Shown here: positions 7,016 to 16,248 of the stretch, piece after piece
How the letters are laid out: each line of letters starts with the position of its first letter
How positions within the stretch are numbered: the stretch's first letter is position 1
DNA from: CAVRXT01 sp963725655
GTDB lineage: Bacteria > Acidobacteriota > Terriglobia > Acidiferrales > UBA7541
Assembly (NCBI GenBank): GCA_963725655.1
Contig: CAVRYY010000001.1
Span: forward strand, 2,294,001 to 2,358,000
Direction: 5' to 3'
Length of the DNA: 64,000 bases
Translations under genes and position numbers: made by a program
Notes under the pieces: generated by a model
Seen by the model: the letters and a program-made list of their open reading frames with translations, nothing else
What the model was told of the DNA's origin: nothing
Database searches by the model: none

Positions 7016-8884
7016 CTAATCGGTTCCTCCATGCAGCATGCCTTCGCGAATCCGGATCTGCTGGCTGGTCGCGTCGGGCATCTCATCGATCTTATAGTTG
7101 CGATCGGTCTGTTCCTCAAGCGGAAACGCAATCTCCATCTCCGCCCCGGCCCGCCGCACCCGGACCCGCACCGTCTCTCCCGGCGAATGCGCGCGCAGCC
7201 ATCGAATCAGGTTCTCGGGGAACGCCTGGTCGTTCAAAGTGAGCAGCGCATCGTCGGTGCGAATTCCAGCCATATCGGCGGGGCCTCCCGGTTCGATTTC
7301 CGTTGCGCTCTGCGAACCATCCGCCGACGGCACGTTCCAAAAACCCAATCCCGCCCGGGACGTAGCCCCGGCGGAGAGTTGCAGCCCGGCGAGATTCAGA
7401 AACTGATTCGCGGGAATTTCATCAGTGCCCGCCACGTACCGCGCAAAGAAATCATGGAAGTCTTTTCCGGAGACCTGCTCGACTACGGTTTCGATGTCCG
7501 CGCTGTCGTTGTAGAAACGCCCGCGCTGCGCAAATTGATCGTTCATCGTTCGCAGCACGTCGTCCAACGACATGTGGTTATGGGTCGCCTCGCGTATCTC
7601 CAGATCCAGCATCACCCCCAGGATCTGCCCTTTGTTGTAATACGAAATGCTGAACGGCGGCTCCCGGTAGAGCTCGTTCACTCCAAACCATGTATCCAGA
7701 CTGGACTCCTCGGCACTTTGAAAGTGGCGCGCCGGACGGGAATCCAGCTCGGCAAATTGCGAAGCCAGATCGTAGTAGAACTGGTGGCGGCTCCACAACC
7801 CGGTCCGCACCATCGCGTAGCTCGCGTAAGTGCTGGTCACACCCTCCGCGAACCACAGCGCCCGCGTCAACAGCTCCTTCGTGCGATCTACCGGCTCCAG
7901 GCTCTGCGGTCGGATCCGCTTGACGTTCCATAAGTGGAAGAATTCATGCGCCGCGAACGATATCGATGCTTCCACCGACGGGCCCGCGATCGCCGTGCAA
8001 TTCATGTGTTCCATCCCGCCTTGCAGCGGGAACGCCCCGAAATGGAAGAAGAAAAGATATTCCGCGAAGGGCGCCTCGCCCATCATCGTTATATCCCTGC
8101 GCACGATGCGCCGCAGACCGTCTTCCAGCGTCTGGCGCGGCCAGTCGTCGGCGTCCACCACCACCCGCACGTGCGCGGTGCCTTCATCAAAGCGGAATTC
8201 GGCGAACCGCGAAAGTTCCACTGGCGCGTCGGCCAGCCCGTCGAAATTCGACGCTACAAACGCCATGGTGCCGCCGGTAGCTGCGCCCAGCGCCGTCGCG
8301 CCTGGAGCCGGCGGCAATTCCTCAGCCACTTTCCACGTAGCCGGTACGTCCTCGTATTCGATGCGCACGTCTTCCGCGCGCCGATCCGGAAGGTAAAACA
8401 ACACCTGCGCGGGATTGATGAAAGCGTGATGCGAATTCAGCTGCGAGCTGAATGGATTATTTTCATCCCAAAAAATCTGGTACTCCACCCGCACCTCGCT
8501 GATGCGGCCTCCCTGCGGCAACGACGCCGGGGGCGTAACGCTCCATGTCTGCTTATCGAGCTTGGGAATCGGCAACGGCACCTGGCTAACCGAAGAGTCT
8601 GGCAGGGTGACCACGCCGGTGGCGCGAACGTCGCGCACCCGGCTGGCGAAATTCTTGACCTCGTAGAGAGTGTCCCACGCAGCGATGGCCACGCGCAGCG
8701 GACTCGCCACTGTCGAGGCGTCCTGCGGCACGGTCACGGTGATGTGAAAGAGGTGGCGTTCCGGATGCGCCAGCGACACTTGATACCGGACGGTGGCCCC
8801 GGACGGGAGCGCGCCGATGAATAAGGTCGAGAATGCAACCAGCACCGACGACGCAGCCACCGCTTGCGAGCGACACCCCGTCAT
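7016..8884 (-). CDS. M61 family metallopeptidase (glycyl aminopeptidase-like) with C-terminal PDZ domain
   Basis: Predicted exported zinc aminopeptidase, 622 aa. A signal sequence covers about residues 1-30. An N-terminal beta domain follows, then the family signature GGMEHMNC near 289-296, the zinc site H313-E-F-F-H317 in AAHEFFHLWN, and the third ligand E347 in WFAEGVTS. A PDZ domain (about 525-600, reading GLGFWNVP to LIRWLRAH) ends the protein. The ATG at 8884 overlaps the mpl stop in an ATGA, which decides the start over an open upstream extension. Its position after ldcA and mpl suggests peptide trimming linked to cell-wall turnover, but that is inference; family members cleave N-terminal Gly or Ala. 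Confidence 0.9.
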   Translation of the reverse strand: MTGCRSQAVAASSVLVAFSTLFIGALPSGATVRYQVSLAHPERHLFHITVTVPQDASTVASPLRVAIAAWDTLYEVKNFASRVRDVRATGVVTLPDSSVSQVPLPIPKLDKQTWSVTPPASLPQGGRISEVRVEYQIFWDENNPFSSQLNSHHAFINPAQVLFYLPDRRAEDVRIEYEDVPATWKVAEELPPAPGATALGAATGGTMAFVASNFDGLADAPVELSRFAEFRFDEGTAHVRVVVDADDWPRQTLEDGLRRIVRRDITMMGEAPFAEYLFFFHFGAFPLQGGMEHMNCTAIAGPSVEASISFAAHEFFHLWNVKRIRPQSLEPVDRTKELLTRALWFAEGVTSTYASYAMVRTGLWSRHQFYYDLASQFAELDSRPARHFQSAEESSLDTWFGVNELYREPPFSISYYNKGQILGVMLDLEIREATHNHMSLDDVLRTMNDQFAQRGRFYNDSADIETVVEQVSGKDFHDFFARYVAGTDEIPANQFLNLAGLQLSAGATSRAGLGFWNVPSADGSQSATEIEPGGPADMAGIRTDDALLTLNDQAFPENLIRWLRAHSPGETVRVRVRRAGAEMEIAFPLEEQTDRNYKIDEMPDATSQQIRIREGMLHGGTD

Positions 8885-10314
8885 TGCGCGCGCTTCTCGA
8901 GCTGGCCGAGAAGCTTCCCGCAAAGGCCGTCGAAGCTGCCGTTGGACATCACCAGCACCAAATCCCCCTTGGCTGTTTCCCCACCGAGATATTCCGCGAT
9001 CTCCGCAGCGGAACCGAACGCCCGTGCATTTTTTCCCGTAGCGCGAAGATCCTCGGCAATCTTGGACGGATCGATCCGCTCCGAGTCGCTCAAAAGCTGC
9101 GCGCGGTCCACCCCTCCGATCACCACCGCGTCCGCCCGATTAAATGCACCCGGAAGGATATCCTGAAACACTTTCCGCCGCATCGAGTTCGATCGCGGCT
9201 CGAAAACCGCCCATAACCGGCGCCCCGGCCAGCGCGTGCGCGCGGCATCGATGGTGACGCCAATCGCGGTGGGATGATGCGCGAAATCTTCCACCACCAG
9301 CACCCCGGCCGATTCGCCCTTAGTTTCCATCCTCCGGCGTACGCTTTGGAACGTGCGCAGCGCTTCCTCAATCGCCTTCGGCGCAATTCCCCGTCCAATC
9401 GCCACCGCAGTTGCGGCCACCGCGTTCAATACGTTGTGGCGTCCCGCGATCGGCATGCGAATCCGCGCCACTTCCTTCCCGGCGTTCACCACTCGGAACT
9501 GCGTGGCTTGATCCGACCACTCAATATCGCCCGCGAACCAATCCATCTGCGACGACAGCCCGAAGGTTTCCACGCGGCAGAACGCTTTCGCCGTGCACGC
9601 CATCACTTCCGCGCTTTCGCCCCACGCCACCACCCGCCCGCCGCGCGGCACCAGGTTCACCAGCCGCCGGAACTGCAGCGAAATCGCCGGCAGGTCCGCA
9701 TAGATGTCGGCATGATCGAATTCCAACGAAGTGATCACCAGATCGTCGGGATGGTAGTGCAGGAATTTTGGCCCGCGATCGAAGAACGCGGTTTCGTATT
9801 CGTCGCCTTCGATGATGAAATCGCTTCCCCCGCCCAATCCGTAGCTGCGTTCGCCAAAATTCGGCAGCACCCCGCCCACCAGGAAATCCGGCCGCCGTCC
9901 GGCGGACTGAAAAATCCACGCCAGCATCGCGGTGGTGGTGGTCTTGCCGTGCGTTCCGGAAACCACGATCGAATTGTGGCCGGGAATAAAATACTGCTCG
10001 ATGATTTGGGTCATCGAACAATACGGAATCTTGGCGTCGAGAATGTATTCCAGCTCCGGATTTCCGCGCGCGATAATATTTCCGATCACCGCCATATCCG
10101 GCGCAGGCTTCAGGTTTTCTTCCTTAAATCCTTCCGACCAGGGAATGCCCAGCGATTGCAGCAGCGTCGATGCGGGCGGGTAGACGTGAACGTCCGATCC
10201 GGTGACGTGAAAGCCGCGCTCCTTCAGCATCCCCGCAACCGGCGACATCGCCGATCCGCCGATGCCCAGCAGATGCATATGGGTTGGATTTCCGTTAGCG
10301 CGTGGCTCGTTCAT
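8881..10314 (-). CDS. mpl: UDP-N-acetylmuramate:L-alanyl-gamma-D-glutamyl-meso-diaminopimelate ligase
   Basis: Murein recycling ligase that joins the recovered tripeptide L-Ala-gamma-D-Glu-mDap to UDP-MurNAc in the cytoplasm, bypassing MurC, MurD and MurE. The 477 aa show the N-terminal Rossmann domain (LLGIGGSAMSPVAGML), the ATP P-loop GTHGKTTTT (120-128), the central-domain block EGDEYETAFFD that is typical of Mpl, and the C-terminal EDFAHHPTAIG and FEPRSNSMRR. The frame is open far upstream, but that part is an out-of-frame reading of ldcA. ATG 10314 overlaps the ldcA stop (ATGA) and starts MNEPRANGNPTHMHLLG. Translationally coupled to ldcA and the M61 peptidase. Confidence 0.94.
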   Translation of the reverse strand: MNEPRANGNPTHMHLLGIGGSAMSPVAGMLKERGFHVTGSDVHVYPPASTLLQSLGIPWSEGFKEENLKPAPDMAVIGNIIARGNPELEYILDAKIPYCSMTQIIEQYFIPGHNSIVVSGTHGKTTTTAMLAWIFQSAGRRPDFLVGGVLPNFGERSYGLGGGSDFIIEGDEYETAFFDRGPKFLHYHPDDLVITSLEFDHADIYADLPAISLQFRRLVNLVPRGGRVVAWGESAEVMACTAKAFCRVETFGLSSQMDWFAGDIEWSDQATQFRVVNAGKEVARIRMPIAGRHNVLNAVAATAVAIGRGIAPKAIEEALRTFQSVRRRMETKGESAGVLVVEDFAHHPTAIGVTIDAARTRWPGRRLWAVFEPRSNSMRRKVFQDILPGAFNRADAVVIGGVDRAQLLSDSERIDPSKIAEDLRATGKNARAFGSAAEIAEYLGGETAKGDLVLVMSNGSFDGLCGKLLGQLEKRAQ

Positions 10315-11273
10315 CGCACTCCTTCCGCTGCGGCGGCGACGGAATCGACGCAGGCGGGTTCGAGAAACTGTAGTTCCGGCGCGCCGGTGGTCGAGAGTCG
10401 CGCGGAGATTCCCAAGGGGATGGTCAACATCGGCCGCGTGGTGTGGCCGAACGGAACATTCCACGCCACCGGAACCGCCGGCGCGAGCCGTGCCGCCACG
10501 TCCCGCACTGTTTCGGTACCAGTCGGCGGCACGCACTCCGGAAATTCGCCAAGGATCATTCCGCGGAGTTCGCGAAATTTCCCGGCGTGCTCCAGATGCT
10601 TCAGCGCGCGATCCACTTGAAAGGGCTTCATGGCGCGATCTTCCAGCAAAAGAATCGTCCCGCGCGTGTCGATTTCCCAGGGAGTGCCGAGCGTCGCCAC
10701 GATCATGGTTAAGCAGCCGCCAATCACAATCCCTTCCGCCGAGCCCGGGCGAAGAGTTTCGCCCTCCAGTGGAACCGTCCAGCCGCTGCGGGTCTGCGAG
10801 ACCGCCAGATCGAAACTCGCCTTGTCGTAACCGCCGGGCTGGCCGGGCCCCATATCGAAACCAGCCGCGACCATCGGTGCGGAGAAAGTCACCCATCCCC
10901 GTTTCTGCCAAAGATAGATTTGCAGCGAAGTAATATCGCTGAAGCCCAGGAAAATCTTGGGAGGCACGGACGAAAATCCGTGCAAATGTTCGAGCAGGTA
11001 GTTCGAGCCGTAGCCGCCGCGGACGCAGACTACCGCTTTCGAATCCGGCTCCGAAAACGCATCCGTTAGCGCCGCCAGCCGATCGTCCATCGGGCCGGCG
11101 AAGAATCCATCCTGCGCCAGAACGTGCGCACGCTCAAAAAGCGGCACGTATCCCAGCCGGGTGATCTCCTCGCATCCCTTGCGCAGCCGGTCCTCGCGAA
11201 CAGGGCTCGCCGGAGCGATTAGACGTATCGAATCGCCAGCCCGCAGCGCGCATGGTTTGACCGTGGTAGGCAT
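10311..11273 (-). CDS. ldcA: LD-carboxypeptidase (peptidase family S66, muramoyltetrapeptide carboxypeptidase)
   Basis: Cytoplasmic serine peptidase that removes the terminal D-Ala from recycled murein tetrapeptide, yielding the tripeptide used by Mpl. From ATG 11273 it is 320 aa, usual for S66. The catalytic triad is visible: nucleophile S90 in VRGGYGSNYLL, E210 in LLLEDRAMKPFQ and H276 in VPFGHTTRP. No signal peptide is present, in line with a cytosolic role. The frame stays open 36 codons further upstream, but MPTTVKPCALRAGDSIRLIAP fits the family start. First gene of the ldcA-mpl-M61-plsC run, 146 nt after the lipoprotein gene. Confidence 0.92.
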   Translation of the reverse strand: MPTTVKPCALRAGDSIRLIAPASPVREDRLRKGCEEITRLGYVPLFERAHVLAQDGFFAGPMDDRLAALTDAFSEPDSKAVVCVRGGYGSNYLLEHLHGFSSVPPKIFLGFSDITSLQIYLWQKRGWVTFSAPMVAAGFDMGPGQPGGYDKASFDLAVSQTRSGWTVPLEGETLRPGSAEGIVIGGCLTMIVATLGTPWEIDTRGTILLLEDRAMKPFQVDRALKHLEHAGKFRELRGMILGEFPECVPPTGTETVRDVAARLAPAVPVAWNVPFGHTTRPMLTIPLGISARLSTTGAPELQFLEPACVDSVAAAAEGVR

Positions 11274-11419
11274 GCAATTTGAGAATATGCAATTGCCGGA
11301 GAGCCGTCCACCATCACGAACAGGCAATGACACCGGATGCTCAATGCACCGTCCGGCGCCGGGACTACAGGCATTCCTCACTGCGGCGGTACAAAGCGAC
11401 AGGAGTAGTAACGCGGCGG

Positions 11420-13225
11420 CTAGCGGGGAGAATTCCGCAGCAGGTAGACGTCACCCTTCCCGCTGGACTTCCCGGGGACCAAGGTGGCGCTGGAGGACTC
11501 GATAACGGCGTAGCGGCCGTCAGGGGTTACCGTGACGCTGTCGGACTCGTCCGGGCCGATCAGGATCGCCGGAGACACGCCGGTCGAGGCCGAGGCCAGG
11601 TTCGTTGTAGGCAGGCATGAATCCTGCCCGAGGCATGTGTCGCGTACCAGCCGCTCGAGAACGCCCGAGCGCATTCCGCCAGCAAGATTCGCGGCGAACG
11701 ACGAAAACGAAATGAAACGCGCATCGTCGCTGATCGTCGGAAACACGCTGCGCGAGGCGCCAACTTCCCCGCGCAGGCCAGTCGAAACCAGCGCGGTAGA
11801 CTCCGTGCACGACGACGCGACTCCGGCAGACCCCGCGCACATATCCCGCACAAATATTTGGCTAGCAGAACTACCGACGTCGAGCGTCAAACGAGCATTC
11901 GACTCAAACGTGACCAATCGCCCGTCCGCCGAAATGCTGGGATGCAGGCTGCTCGCGTCTCCGCGATTATTCTCCGGGTCGAGTGACACCACCTCGGTGT
12001 GCGCTTCGCACGCAGAAGCGGCCGCCAGCCCCAGGCAGGTGTCGCGCCAGAAAACTTGAGTTGCGGCATTAGCCGGAGCAGCCGAAGCGCCGGCAAAAAC
12101 CACGAACCGGCCATCCGCGCTGAGCGCCAGAGTTCCATCTACGCCACTGATCGCGGCGCCGGCAGCGTCAACTCCCGCCAGCACGGTGCGCGGCGAACAG
12201 CCCGCCGGAGCGCTGCTGCCGAGGCAAGTATCGCGCAAGAAGAGATGCTCCCCGCCGATCGTTTCACCAGCCACCAGGTTGTGCGCGCTGGAAAGAAACG
12301 CAACGAAGCGTCCGTTGCCGCTGATCGCCAAGGTCTCGGACGCGGCAGCGTCAGGCGCACTGCCATCCGGAGCCACATCAATTGCCATCGTCCGCGCGAC
12401 GCAGTCCGCTGCGCGGCCCACACACGTGGCCCGCACGAAAATGTTGCCGTGAGCGCCGGACTCTACCAGATTGGTCGCCTGCGAAAAGAATGCCACGAAG
12501 CCAGCCCTGGAATCGACGCGCGGAAAATCGCTCCGTCCATCGGCGGCGCCGCCCGTCACGCTCTCGGAAATTAGAATCGGAAACGCGGAGGTCGGCGTGG
12601 TGGTGATCTGGAAAGTCACGCTGTTCGAGGTCCCGCCACCGGGCGTCGGTGTAGACACCGTCACTTGCGCCGTTCCCGCCGCGGCGATATTCGCTGCAGG
12701 GACCGTCGCCACGATCTGCGTGCTCGTTTGCGAAACCACCGCCAGGGTCTGGCCGTTCCACGCCGCGGTGCTGCTGCCATTGACGAAGCCGCTGCCCACG
12801 ATCGTCAAGTTAAACGCCGCGCCGCCGGGAGCAGCGCTGGCCGGAGAAAGTGACGAAATTACCGGAACTGGGTTGGCGGGCGGATCCACAAAAAACGTCA
12901 AGGTGCTCGACGTGCCGCCGCCCGGCGTAGGATTTACGATCGATATGGATTCGTCGCCGGCAACGCTGATCAGGCTGGCCGCTACCGTCGCGGTGAGCTG
13001 CTCGGTATTCGTGTTGTAGGTGGTCTTGAGCGCCTGCCCGTTCCAGTAGACCACCGAAGTGGTGATGAACTGCAGACCAGTAACTACCAGATTAAATCCC
13101 GCCGCGCCGGCAACTACCGAGCCGGGGTAAAGGCCAGTGATAATCGGAGTGGGGTTATACGTAGTGGAGCCGCCGCAACCGGCGATCAGCAGCAGCACTG
13201 CGCCGAGAAAGGCGCGCGAGGCCAT
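11420..13225 (-). CDS. Lipoprotein with two IPT/TIG domains and a Cys-bearing beta-propeller
   Basis: From ATG 13225 the protein has 601 aa and begins with a lipoprotein signal, lipobox LLIAGC with C17. Two immunoglobulin-like IPT/TIG domains follow (about 25-115 and 118-208), each ending in PTPGGGTS. The rest is a TolB/WD40-like propeller with repeats such as LAISGNGRFVAF, LALSADGRFVVF, PSISADGRLVTF and PTISDDARFISF. Five blades carry a second element of the form F-x-R-D-x-C-x-G with a second Cys 4-11 residues on, so each may hold a disulfide. An outer-surface or periplasmic binding role is likely; the ligand is unknown. The frame is open upstream to 13390, but the signal peptide argues for 13225. 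Confidence 0.8.
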   Translation of the reverse strand: MASRAFLGAVLLLIAGCGGSTTYNPTPIITGLYPGSVVAGAAGFNLVVTGLQFITTSVVYWNGQALKTTYNTNTEQLTATVAASLISVAGDESISIVNPTPGGGTSSTLTFFVDPPANPVPVISSLSPASAAPGGAAFNLTIVGSGFVNGSSTAAWNGQTLAVVSQTSTQIVATVPAANIAAAGTAQVTVSTPTPGGGTSNSVTFQITTTPTSAFPILISESVTGGAADGRSDFPRVDSRAGFVAFFSQATNLVESGAHGNIFVRATCVGRAADCVARTMAIDVAPDGSAPDAAASETLAISGNGRFVAFLSSAHNLVAGETIGGEHLFLRDTCLGSSAPAGCSPRTVLAGVDAAGAAISGVDGTLALSADGRFVVFAGASAAPANAATQVFWRDTCLGLAAASACEAHTEVVSLDPENNRGDASSLHPSISADGRLVTFESNARLTLDVGSSASQIFVRDMCAGSAGVASSCTESTALVSTGLRGEVGASRSVFPTISDDARFISFSSFAANLAGGMRSGVLERLVRDTCLGQDSCLPTTNLASASTGVSPAILIGPDESDSVTVTPDGRYAVIESSSATLVPGKSSGKGDVYLLRNSPR

Positions 13226-13440
13226 CCGGGTAGCAATACCGGCGGCTGGATCGAAGCGCTTGGCGCGCAGACTTTCACCGAAAAATCGCAGAACCCAGGC
13301 CTCCATCACGAGCCGAAACGCACTGAAGAAAGAATTTCGCAGCCGACTAAACGTGCTTAGGTTATCACGAATCAACTCGGATTCACGCATCGCCGAAAGG
13401 GTTGCCGCGAAGGAGAATGCCGGGCCGACGACGCCGGAAT

Positions 13441-14349
13441 CTAAAGCTGGAACGCCGTCATGCGCGCGAATTTCTTGGCCCGGGCGTGGATTTCGGCGCG
13501 CTTCGCGGTGCCCAGGCGATCCACGCCGAACTTCTCCACCGTAAAGCTGCCCATCACCGAACCGTAGACCATCGCGCAGCGCAACGTCGCTTCCGTCACC
13601 TTCCCGGCTCCCGCCAGGTAGCCCATGAACCCGCCGGCAAAGCTGTCCCCCGCTCCCGTGGGATCGTGGACCTCTTCCAACGGATAGGCCGGGACCGAAA
13701 AGATGAAGCGGTCGTGGACCATCAGCGCGCCGTGTTCGCCGCGTTTGATCACCAGCGTCTTGGGCCCGAGTTTGAAGATCTTCTTGGCGGCGCGGAGCAG
13801 ATTGTGTTCGCCGGTAAGCTGCCGGGTTTCGTCGTCGTTGATCATCAGGATGTGAGTGTGCTTCAGTGTCTCCGCCAATTCTTTCGGGGTGCGCTCAATC
13901 CAGTAGTTCATGGTGTCCAGCGCCACCAGCTTGGGCTTCACTCGAATCTGCTGCAGCACCGAGCGCTGCAGGCTGGGATGGATATTCGCCAGAAAGACGA
14001 ACGGCGAATCCACGTAGCTCGGCGGCAACTTCGGATTGAAGTCCGCGAAGACGTTCAGGTCGGTGGCCAGCGTGGTGCGCTCGTTCATATTCTGGCTGTA
14101 GCGGCCGGACCAGAAGAAAGTTTTTCCGGGCGCGCGCTCCAGACCGGCCAGATCGATTTTTCGTCCTTTGAAGGCGGATTCGTCCTTGGCGCTGAAATCG
14201 TCGCCGACCACCCCTACCAGGCGCACCTGGGTGAAATGGCTGGCCGCCAGCGCAAAGTAACTCGCCGCGCCGCCGAGGGTGCGGTCGCGCTTTCCGAATG
14301 GGGTTTCGATGGCATCAAATGCTACGGAACCTACAACCAGCAAGGACAT
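13441..14349 (-). CDS. PfkB-family carbohydrate or nucleoside kinase
   Basis: Cytosolic ribokinase-fold kinase of 302 aa. It has the N-terminal substrate region SVAFDAIETPFGKRDRTLGG with the GG motif, and the ATP/anion-hole signature DPTGAGDSFAGGFMG near residue 227, whose second Asp is the catalytic base. The TNYWIER-like block (ALDTMNYWIERTP) is typical of PfkB proteins found near purine and methylthioadenosine genes. The downstream neighbour, 146 nt away on the same strand, is MTA phosphorylase, so a role in salvage of the released sugar or nucleoside is plausible but unproven. The substrate cannot be named from sequence alone. Confidence 0.86.
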   Translation of the reverse strand: MSLLVVGSVAFDAIETPFGKRDRTLGGAASYFALAASHFTQVRLVGVVGDDFSAKDESAFKGRKIDLAGLERAPGKTFFWSGRYSQNMNERTTLATDLNVFADFNPKLPPSYVDSPFVFLANIHPSLQRSVLQQIRVKPKLVALDTMNYWIERTPKELAETLKHTHILMINDDETRQLTGEHNLLRAAKKIFKLGPKTLVIKRGEHGALMVHDRFIFSVPAYPLEEVHDPTGAGDSFAGGFMGYLAGAGKVTEATLRCAMVYGSVMGSFTVEKFGVDRLGTAKRAEIHARAKKFARMTAFQL

Positions 14350-14406
14350 GTGATCTCCAGAATCGAAATTCGATTGAATTCACTTTGTTCGCCGAGCGGC
14401 GGTTCT

Positions 14407-14476
14407 ATGACTCTACGGTTCGATGCCTTGAACTGTTCCGGATACCCCACTCTTCCCGGTTTTTGGGAAGCGTGGG
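14407..14476 (+). repeat. Dispersed hairpin repeat, copy C
   Basis: Arms CCCACTCTTCCC (14446-14457) and GGGAAGCGTGGG (14465-14476) pair with one mismatch around a 7-nt loop. The 40 nt to the left align gap-free with copy B at 4648, including CTCTACGGTT versus CTTACGGTT and TTCCGGATACCCCACT. It sits in the 145-nt spacer between the PfkB kinase and MTA phosphorylase genes, on the strand opposite to those genes, so it is unlikely to be simply their terminator. Confidence 0.65.
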
Positions 14477-14494
14477 CATCGGGAGAGCCGCTGC

Positions 14495-15406
14495 TCACAA
14501 ATACTTCCCCGCGATCGGCGCCAGACGTTTTTTCGCCGCGGCCGAAATTCGTTTTCGATCAGTGAGAATGGCGTGTGCCAAAGCCGATCCGCACTTGCAG
14601 CTCCGCCCAGCGGGCATGGCGCGCACCGCCTCCCGAATCACCTGTTGGACGTTCTCCGTATTCTTGGTGAGGTTGGCGATGATTTCGCTGAGCGTCACCG
14701 AATCGTGATCCGGATGCCAGCAATCGTAGTCGGTGATCATGGCGACGGTGGCGTAGCAAATCTCTGCCTCACGCGCCAGCTTGGCTTCCGTGAGATTGGT
14801 CATGCCGATGATGTCGAATCCCGACTTGCGATAGGAGTTTGATTCCGCAAGTGTGGAAAATTGCGGCCCCTCCATGCACACGTACGTGCCTTGGCGGTGG
14901 ACGTTGACTCCGGCGCGATCGCACGCATCGCCCAGCACCGAGGAAAGCTGGGCGCAAACCGGCTTGTCAAATCCGATGTGCGCCACCACGCCCCCGCCAA
15001 AGAAAGTGAAAACGCGATTGCGAGTGCGATCGAAGAACTGATCGGGAATCATAAAATCCAGCGGAGGCAGAGCCTCACGAAGCGAGCCGACCGCGCTAAC
15101 CGACAATATGCGCTCCACACCAAGCATCTTCATCGCGCAAATATTGGCGCGATAGTTGATCTCGCCGGGCAGCAGTAGATGCCCTCGCGCGTGCCGGGCC
15201 AGAAACGCTACCCGGCGGCCCTCCAGCGTGCCAACAACGATGGCGTCGGAGGGATCACCAAACGGCGTGCGAACGCGGACTTCCTTGGTCGCACTGAGGC
15301 CGGGCATTCCGTACAGCCCGCTGCCGCCGATGATCCCAATGGTCACGGGATCTTTTCCGCCGCTCGGCTTTCTCTTTCCAGAAACTTTGCTTGTGCTCTT
15401 TGCCAT
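14495..15406 (-). CDS. mtnP: S-methyl-5'-thioadenosine phosphorylase
   Basis: Cleaves 5'-methylthioadenosine with phosphate to adenine and methylthioribose-1-phosphate, the first step of methionine salvage. The 303 aa show the purine phosphorylase family-2 fold: phosphate loop IGGSGLYGMPGL near residue 25, RHARGHLLLPGEINYRANI near 85, GPQFSTLAES and the base-binding block NLTEAKLAREAEICYA, then DYDCWHPDHD. The last is the MTA-type DYDCW rather than the inosine type. ATG 15406 is 3 nt from the stop of the upstream metallo-hydrolase, so the two genes are co-translated. About 20 extra basic residues precede the core. Confidence 0.9.
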   Translation of the reverse strand: MAKSTSKVSGKRKPSGGKDPVTIGIIGGSGLYGMPGLSATKEVRVRTPFGDPSDAIVVGTLEGRRVAFLARHARGHLLLPGEINYRANICAMKMLGVERILSVSAVGSLREALPPLDFMIPDQFFDRTRNRVFTFFGGGVVAHIGFDKPVCAQLSSVLGDACDRAGVNVHRQGTYVCMEGPQFSTLAESNSYRKSGFDIIGMTNLTEAKLAREAEICYATVAMITDYDCWHPDHDSVTLSEIIANLTKNTENVQQVIREAVRAMPAGRSCKCGSALAHAILTDRKRISAAAKKRLAPIAGKYL

Positions 15407-15408
15407 GT

Positions 15409-16248
15409 CTAATCCACCTGCACGGGTTCGGCGTGCACAATACCTTCATCTTCCACCAACATTGCCGCGGGAACGACCGGATCGTGGACGAACAGAGCCA
15501 GCCATTTTTCGCGCACCGCTTGACCAATCCACTTCTTCTTATTTTCGAGCGTGAGCATCGGATACAAATCGAATCCCATGATCCAGGCCGGAGGAAGATG
15601 CGCAGACGTGGGCATCAGGTCGGCGAAGAATAGCGCGGTCTTCCCTCCTCCGCGAAGGATCACGCATTGCATATCGGCGTTGTGGCCCGGCGCGCGCACC
15701 ACTTCCACCCCCGGGACAATCTCCTGGTCGCCTTCCAGAAACTGCCACTGCCCGGATTCCTCGATGGGCATGAAATTCTGAGAGAGGTAACTGGCGCGGT
15801 CGCGTTCGTTGGGATTTTTGGCGTGCTCGAATTCGCCTCTCTGCACCATGTACACCGCGTTGGGATAAATGGGCACGGCGCGATCGCCTTCTATGCGGGT
15901 ATTGCCGCCGCAATGATCGAAGTGCAGGTGAGTGTTGATGACGATGTCGATGTCCTTGGGCTGCGCGCCGCGCAGCGCCAGACGATCGACCAATCGCGGC
16001 GGAGGGTCGAAACCGAACATGTCCGCGCGACGTGCGTCCCACTTTTCACCCGCACCCGTTTCCACCAGGATCGTTTTTCCCGCGGCGCGAATCAGCAGCG
16101 AATTCATTCCCATCTGAATCCGGTTGCGCGAATCGGGCGGGAATTTCTTCTCCCACATCGGCTTTGGCACCACGCCAAACATCGCGCCGCCATCCAGGCG
16201 CACCGTGCCGTCGCTGACGATGTGGAATTCCAGTTCTCCGAGCTTCAA
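15409..16248 (-). CDS. MBL-fold metallo-hydrolase
   Basis: A 279-aa cytosolic protein of the metallo-beta-lactamase superfamily. The metal site H107-L-H109-F-D111-H112 lies in NTHLHFDHCGGNTR. A further His near residue 190 (VVRAPGHNADM) and an Asp in FFADLMPTSAH complete a dinuclear site, and the C-terminal His lies in ALFVHDP. The start is TTG 16248, overlapping the meaB stop by 4 nt (TTGA). The resemblance is to quorum-quenching lactonase and glyoxalase-II-like hydrolases, without enough detail to name a substrate. It sits between meaB and MTA phosphorylase in one transcription unit. Confidence 0.85.
   Translation of the reverse strand: MKLGELEFHIVSDGTVRLDGGAMFGVVPKPMWEKKFPPDSRNRIQMGMNSLLIRAAGKTILVETGAGEKWDARRADMFGFDPPPRLVDRLALRGAQPKDIDIVINTHLHFDHCGGNTRIEGDRAVPIYPNAVYMVQRGEFEHAKNPNERDRASYLSQNFMPIEESGQWQFLEGDQEIVPGVEVVRAPGHNADMQCVILRGGGKTALFFADLMPTSAHLPPAWIMGFDLYPMLTLENKKKWIGQAVREKWLALFVHDPVVPAAMLVEDEGIVHAEPVQVD

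Noticed and set aside
6392..7933. Long plus-strand open frame of 513 codons antisense to plsC and the M61 peptidase
   Set aside because: Rich in Arg and His, no domain, and runs across two clear minus-strand genes with ideal motifs.
9274..10620. Plus-strand 448-codon open frame antisense to mpl and ldcA
   Set aside because: Overlaps catalytic regions of two well-identified genes; composition is typical of an antisense frame in GC-rich DNA.
10315..10911. N-terminal extension of the mpl frame by 199 codons
   Set aside because: It reads ldcA out of frame, and the ATGA overlap at 10311-10314 gives a normal start.
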